Program-made: the position numbers and the translations under genes
Assembly (NCBI GenBank): GCA_903944755.1
Contig: CAJATB010000161.1
Location: 1 to 25,580, forward strand
From: an uncultured Bacteroidota bacterium
Lineage (GTDB): Bacteria; Bacteroidota; Bacteroidia; Chitinophagales; Chitinophagaceae
Length of the DNA: 25,580 nt
Reading direction: 5' to 3'
Part shown: positions 23,941-25,580 of the stretch, piece after piece
Numbering within the stretch: position 1 is the stretch's first letter
Layout of the letters: each line of letters begins with the position of its first letter
The notes under the pieces: generated by a model
Databases searched by the model: none
Told to the model about the DNA's origin: nothing
The model's input: the letters and a program-made list of their open reading frames with translations, nothing else

Positions 23941-24013
23941 TTACGTACTGCAATATACATTTTATTGTTTAATGAATAAATGCGGCATGCCGAATTGTAG
24001 GGTGTAAAATAAA

Positions 24014-24041
24014 GAAAGGGTAGCGGTTAGGCTACCCTTTC
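24014..24041 (-). terminator. Intrinsic terminator after the zinc-ribbon gene
   Basis: An 11-bp stem GAAAGGGTAGC/GCTACCCTTTC with a 6-nt loop; on the minus strand it is followed by TTTATTTTA. It lies 30 nt beyond the zinc-ribbon gene stop and should separate that unit from recN. Confidence 0.82.
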
Positions 24042-24071
24042 AAGGTATTGTCAAAATCGTGTTTAGGCGAC

Positions 24072-24818
24072 TTATTTTTTGCTAGTCACCTCTTCTTCCA
24101 CCAATATTCTACCACAGTTTTCACAAACAATGATTTTTTTGTGCAAGCGTATTTCGCTTTGGCGTTGAGGAGGGATGGAATTAAAACAACCACCACAAGC
24201 GTCTCTTTCTACGGTAACAACAGCTAAGCCATTACGGTAGCTAGAACGGATACGATCGTAGCTATACAATAAACGCTCGTCAATATGTCCTCTTGCGTCA
24301 GCGCTTTTTGCTCTCAATTCTTTTTCTTCAATTTCAGTATCTGCAATGATTTTCTCTAATTCGCCTTTCTTATGTTGTAAAACACCGTCTTTAACAGCAA
24401 TTGTTTTTTTAGCTGCGTCTAACACCTTAATCTTTTCGCCTAATTCTTCATTTGCGTCACGGATATGTTTTTCAGCAAGTTTAATTTCTAAACCTTGCAT
24501 TTCAATTTCCTTATTGATAGCTTCAAATTCGCGATTGTTTTTAACATTCTCGCTTTGTTGCTCGTACTTAAGTAATAAAGCTTCGCTTTCCTTAATCGCT
24601 TCTTTCTTAGATTCGATAAACTCGGTGATACCATTAATTTCTTCTTCAATTCTTGTTTGTCTATTCAACAAACCTTGAACCTCGTCTTCTAGGTCTTTCA
24701 CTTCCATTGGTAACTCGCCACGAAGAACTTCGATTTCGTCGATCTTGCTATCAACTGTTTGAAGCTTGTAAAGGTTCACTAATTTTTCTTCTACTGAAAA
24801 GTCTTTGACTGATGCCAT
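24072..24818 (-). CDS. Coiled-coil protein with C-terminal C4 zinc ribbon (COG1579 type)
   Basis: Cytoplasmic protein of 248 aa: a long coiled coil (about residues 10-180, rich in Glu, Lys and Leu with hydrophobic heptad spacing) ending in a zinc ribbon with C208-x2-C211 and C232-x2-C235. This is the COG1579/CT398-like architecture; CT398 of Chlamydia has been linked to sigma-54 and the secretion apparatus, but the general function is unsettled. It begins 39 nt after the Nif3-family gene on the same strand, a pairing also common in other Bacteroidota to my knowledge, so the two may be functionally linked. A nucleic-acid or protein-binding role is inference. Confidence 0.88.
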   Translation of the reverse strand: MASVKDFSVEEKLVNLYKLQTVDSKIDEIEVLRGELPMEVKDLEDEVQGLLNRQTRIEEEINGITEFIESKKEAIKESEALLLKYEQQSENVKNNREFEAINKEIEMQGLEIKLAEKHIRDANEELGEKIKVLDAAKKTIAVKDGVLQHKKGELEKIIADTEIEEKELRAKSADARGHIDERLLYSYDRIRSSYRNGLAVVTVERDACGGCFNSIPPQRQSEIRLHKKIIVCENCGRILVEEEVTSKK

Positions 24819-24857
24819 ATTTTCAAATTTATTTGGATGGTCTTAATGTGGTGTTTC

Positions 24858-25580
24858 TCAATCTTTAAGGTAAAATACAGGTTGTGTAATTACCGAGGAT
24901 TCGAGGACGGCAAAGGTAGGGAATTTACCTGTTAAATAAGCAACAATTAGGTTAGGAACCCAGCTTTCACTTTCACCATGCCCAATGTCCACTAAAAGCA
25001 GTTGTCCGTCGGCCTCAAAAAAGTCGTGGTATTTAAGGTCGCTGGTAATAAAACAGTCTGCTTTTTGCGCCTTGGCTTGGTCTATTAAAAAACTTCCGCT
25101 ACCACCACATAAGGCTATGGTTTTCAGTTGTTTATTTGTTAGTAAAGTATGTTTGGCCACATTAATATTTAACTTCTCCTTCATCCACTTTAAAAAAGCG
25201 GTTTCGTCGGTTTCCAAAGGGAGTTCGCCAATAATGCCAGACCCAATTTCTTGCCCATGCTGGTCCTTCATTCCTGGCTTTGGGTCCAAAATACGTCGGT
25301 TTTCTAAATGCAAACGGTCGGCAAGCGTCTTGTTTACCCCATCCATAATATTGTCCAAATTGGTGTGAATGGCGTAAAGTGCAATGTTATTTTGAATGGC
25401 TTTAATCACCGCCCTTGAAACATAATGGTTGGGAACGAACTGTTTCACACCCTTAAATACTACGGGGTGATGGCTCACGATTAGGTTGCAACCTTTTTCA
25501 ATGGCTTCGTCAATTACCGCTTCGGTACAATCGAGGGAGCAAATAACTCCGGTACAAGCGGTGGTTGGGTCGCCCACAAT
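24858..25580 (-). CDS. Nif3-like dinuclear metal-centre protein (YbgI/YqfO family), 5' end outside window
   Basis: Partial gene: the reading frame continues past the window edge, so the N-terminal part is missing. The visible ~240 codons show the Nif3 metal-site sequences SHHP, AIHTNLDN and GHGESES, which supply His, Asp and Glu ligands. Many Bacteroidota members carry a PII/CutA-like insert of roughly 120 residues in the middle; here the first half (RRILDPKPGM) runs into the second (GSGIIGEL) after only about eight residues, so the insert is absent. The biochemical role of the family (GTP cyclohydrolase I type 2-like) is debated. It is the only gene in the window ending in TGA. Confidence 0.9.
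   Translation of the reverse strand: MVGDPTTACTGVICSLDCTEAVIDEAIEKGCNLIVSHHPVVFKGVKQFVPNHYVSRAVIKAIQNNIALYAIHTNLDNIMDGVNKTLADRLHLENRRILDPKPGMKDQHGQEIGSGIIGELPLETDETAFLKWMKEKLNINVAKHTLLTNKQLKTIALCGGSGSFLIDQAKAQKADCFITSDLKYHDFFEADGQLLLVDIGHGESESWVPNLIVAYLTGKFPTFAVLESSVITQPVFYLKD

Noticed and set aside
24985..25368. 127-codon antisense frame opposite the Nif3-like gene
   Set aside because: Shadow frame with no family resemblance; the minus-strand gene explains the sequence.
1..25580. tRNA, rRNA, CRISPR, insertion sequence, prophage or defence genes
   Set aside because: None seen on reading both strands; nearly all sequence is accounted for by conserved housekeeping genes and short intergenic signals.

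Overview
The window is a chromosomal segment of an AT-rich member of the Bacteroidota, most likely family Chitinophagaceae. This rests on the gene order, the DUF2795 protein, FtsZ with a C-terminal VPAYxRR peptide, an extended MraY, Bacteroidota-type promoters (TTTG, about 19-20 nt, then TAnnTTTG) and the near absence of Shine-Dalgarno sequences. The taxonomic call is inference from recognisable protein style, not from a search.

Positions 21-14731 hold a compact, one-direction division and cell-wall (dcw) cluster: ftsI, murE, mraY, murD, ftsW, murG, murC, ftsQ, ftsA, ftsZ. Genes overlap or lie a few bases apart. Together they encode the lipid-II pathway (MurE, MurD, MurC, MraY, MurG), the septal synthase pair (FtsW and FtsI) and the divisome scaffold (FtsQ, FtsA, FtsZ). 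murF, ddl and murB are not here. A strong terminator follows ftsZ. The main oddity is an in-frame TGA at codon 106 of ftsI; the reading frame is otherwise intact to its normal end. FtsZ has a very long acidic linker, and FtsQ a lysine-rich tail with no acidic residues.

Positions 14804-21013 are housekeeping genes in mixed orientation: a TIGR01777-type epimerase; a two-domain 3-hydroxyacyl-CoA dehydrogenase/enoyl-CoA hydratase on the minus strand; gatC with a MacB/LolD-type ABC ATPase; a PduO-type cobalamin adenosyltransferase; a LolD-like ATPase on the minus strand; and a DUF2795 protein. Positions 21091-25580 are all on the minus strand: a SemiSWEET sugar transporter behind fabI, recN, a coiled-coil zinc-ribbon protein, and a Nif3-family protein cut by the window edge. 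Intrinsic terminators and recognisable promoters delimit most units; in several the promoter box sits so close to the ATG that the mRNA would be leaderless.

I see no rRNA, tRNA, CRISPR array, insertion sequence, prophage or defence island, and no undescribed multi-gene system. No gene-free stretch exceeds 300 bases. The items most worth checking are the ftsI stop codon, the leaderless promoter geometry, and the FtsZ and FtsQ tails.
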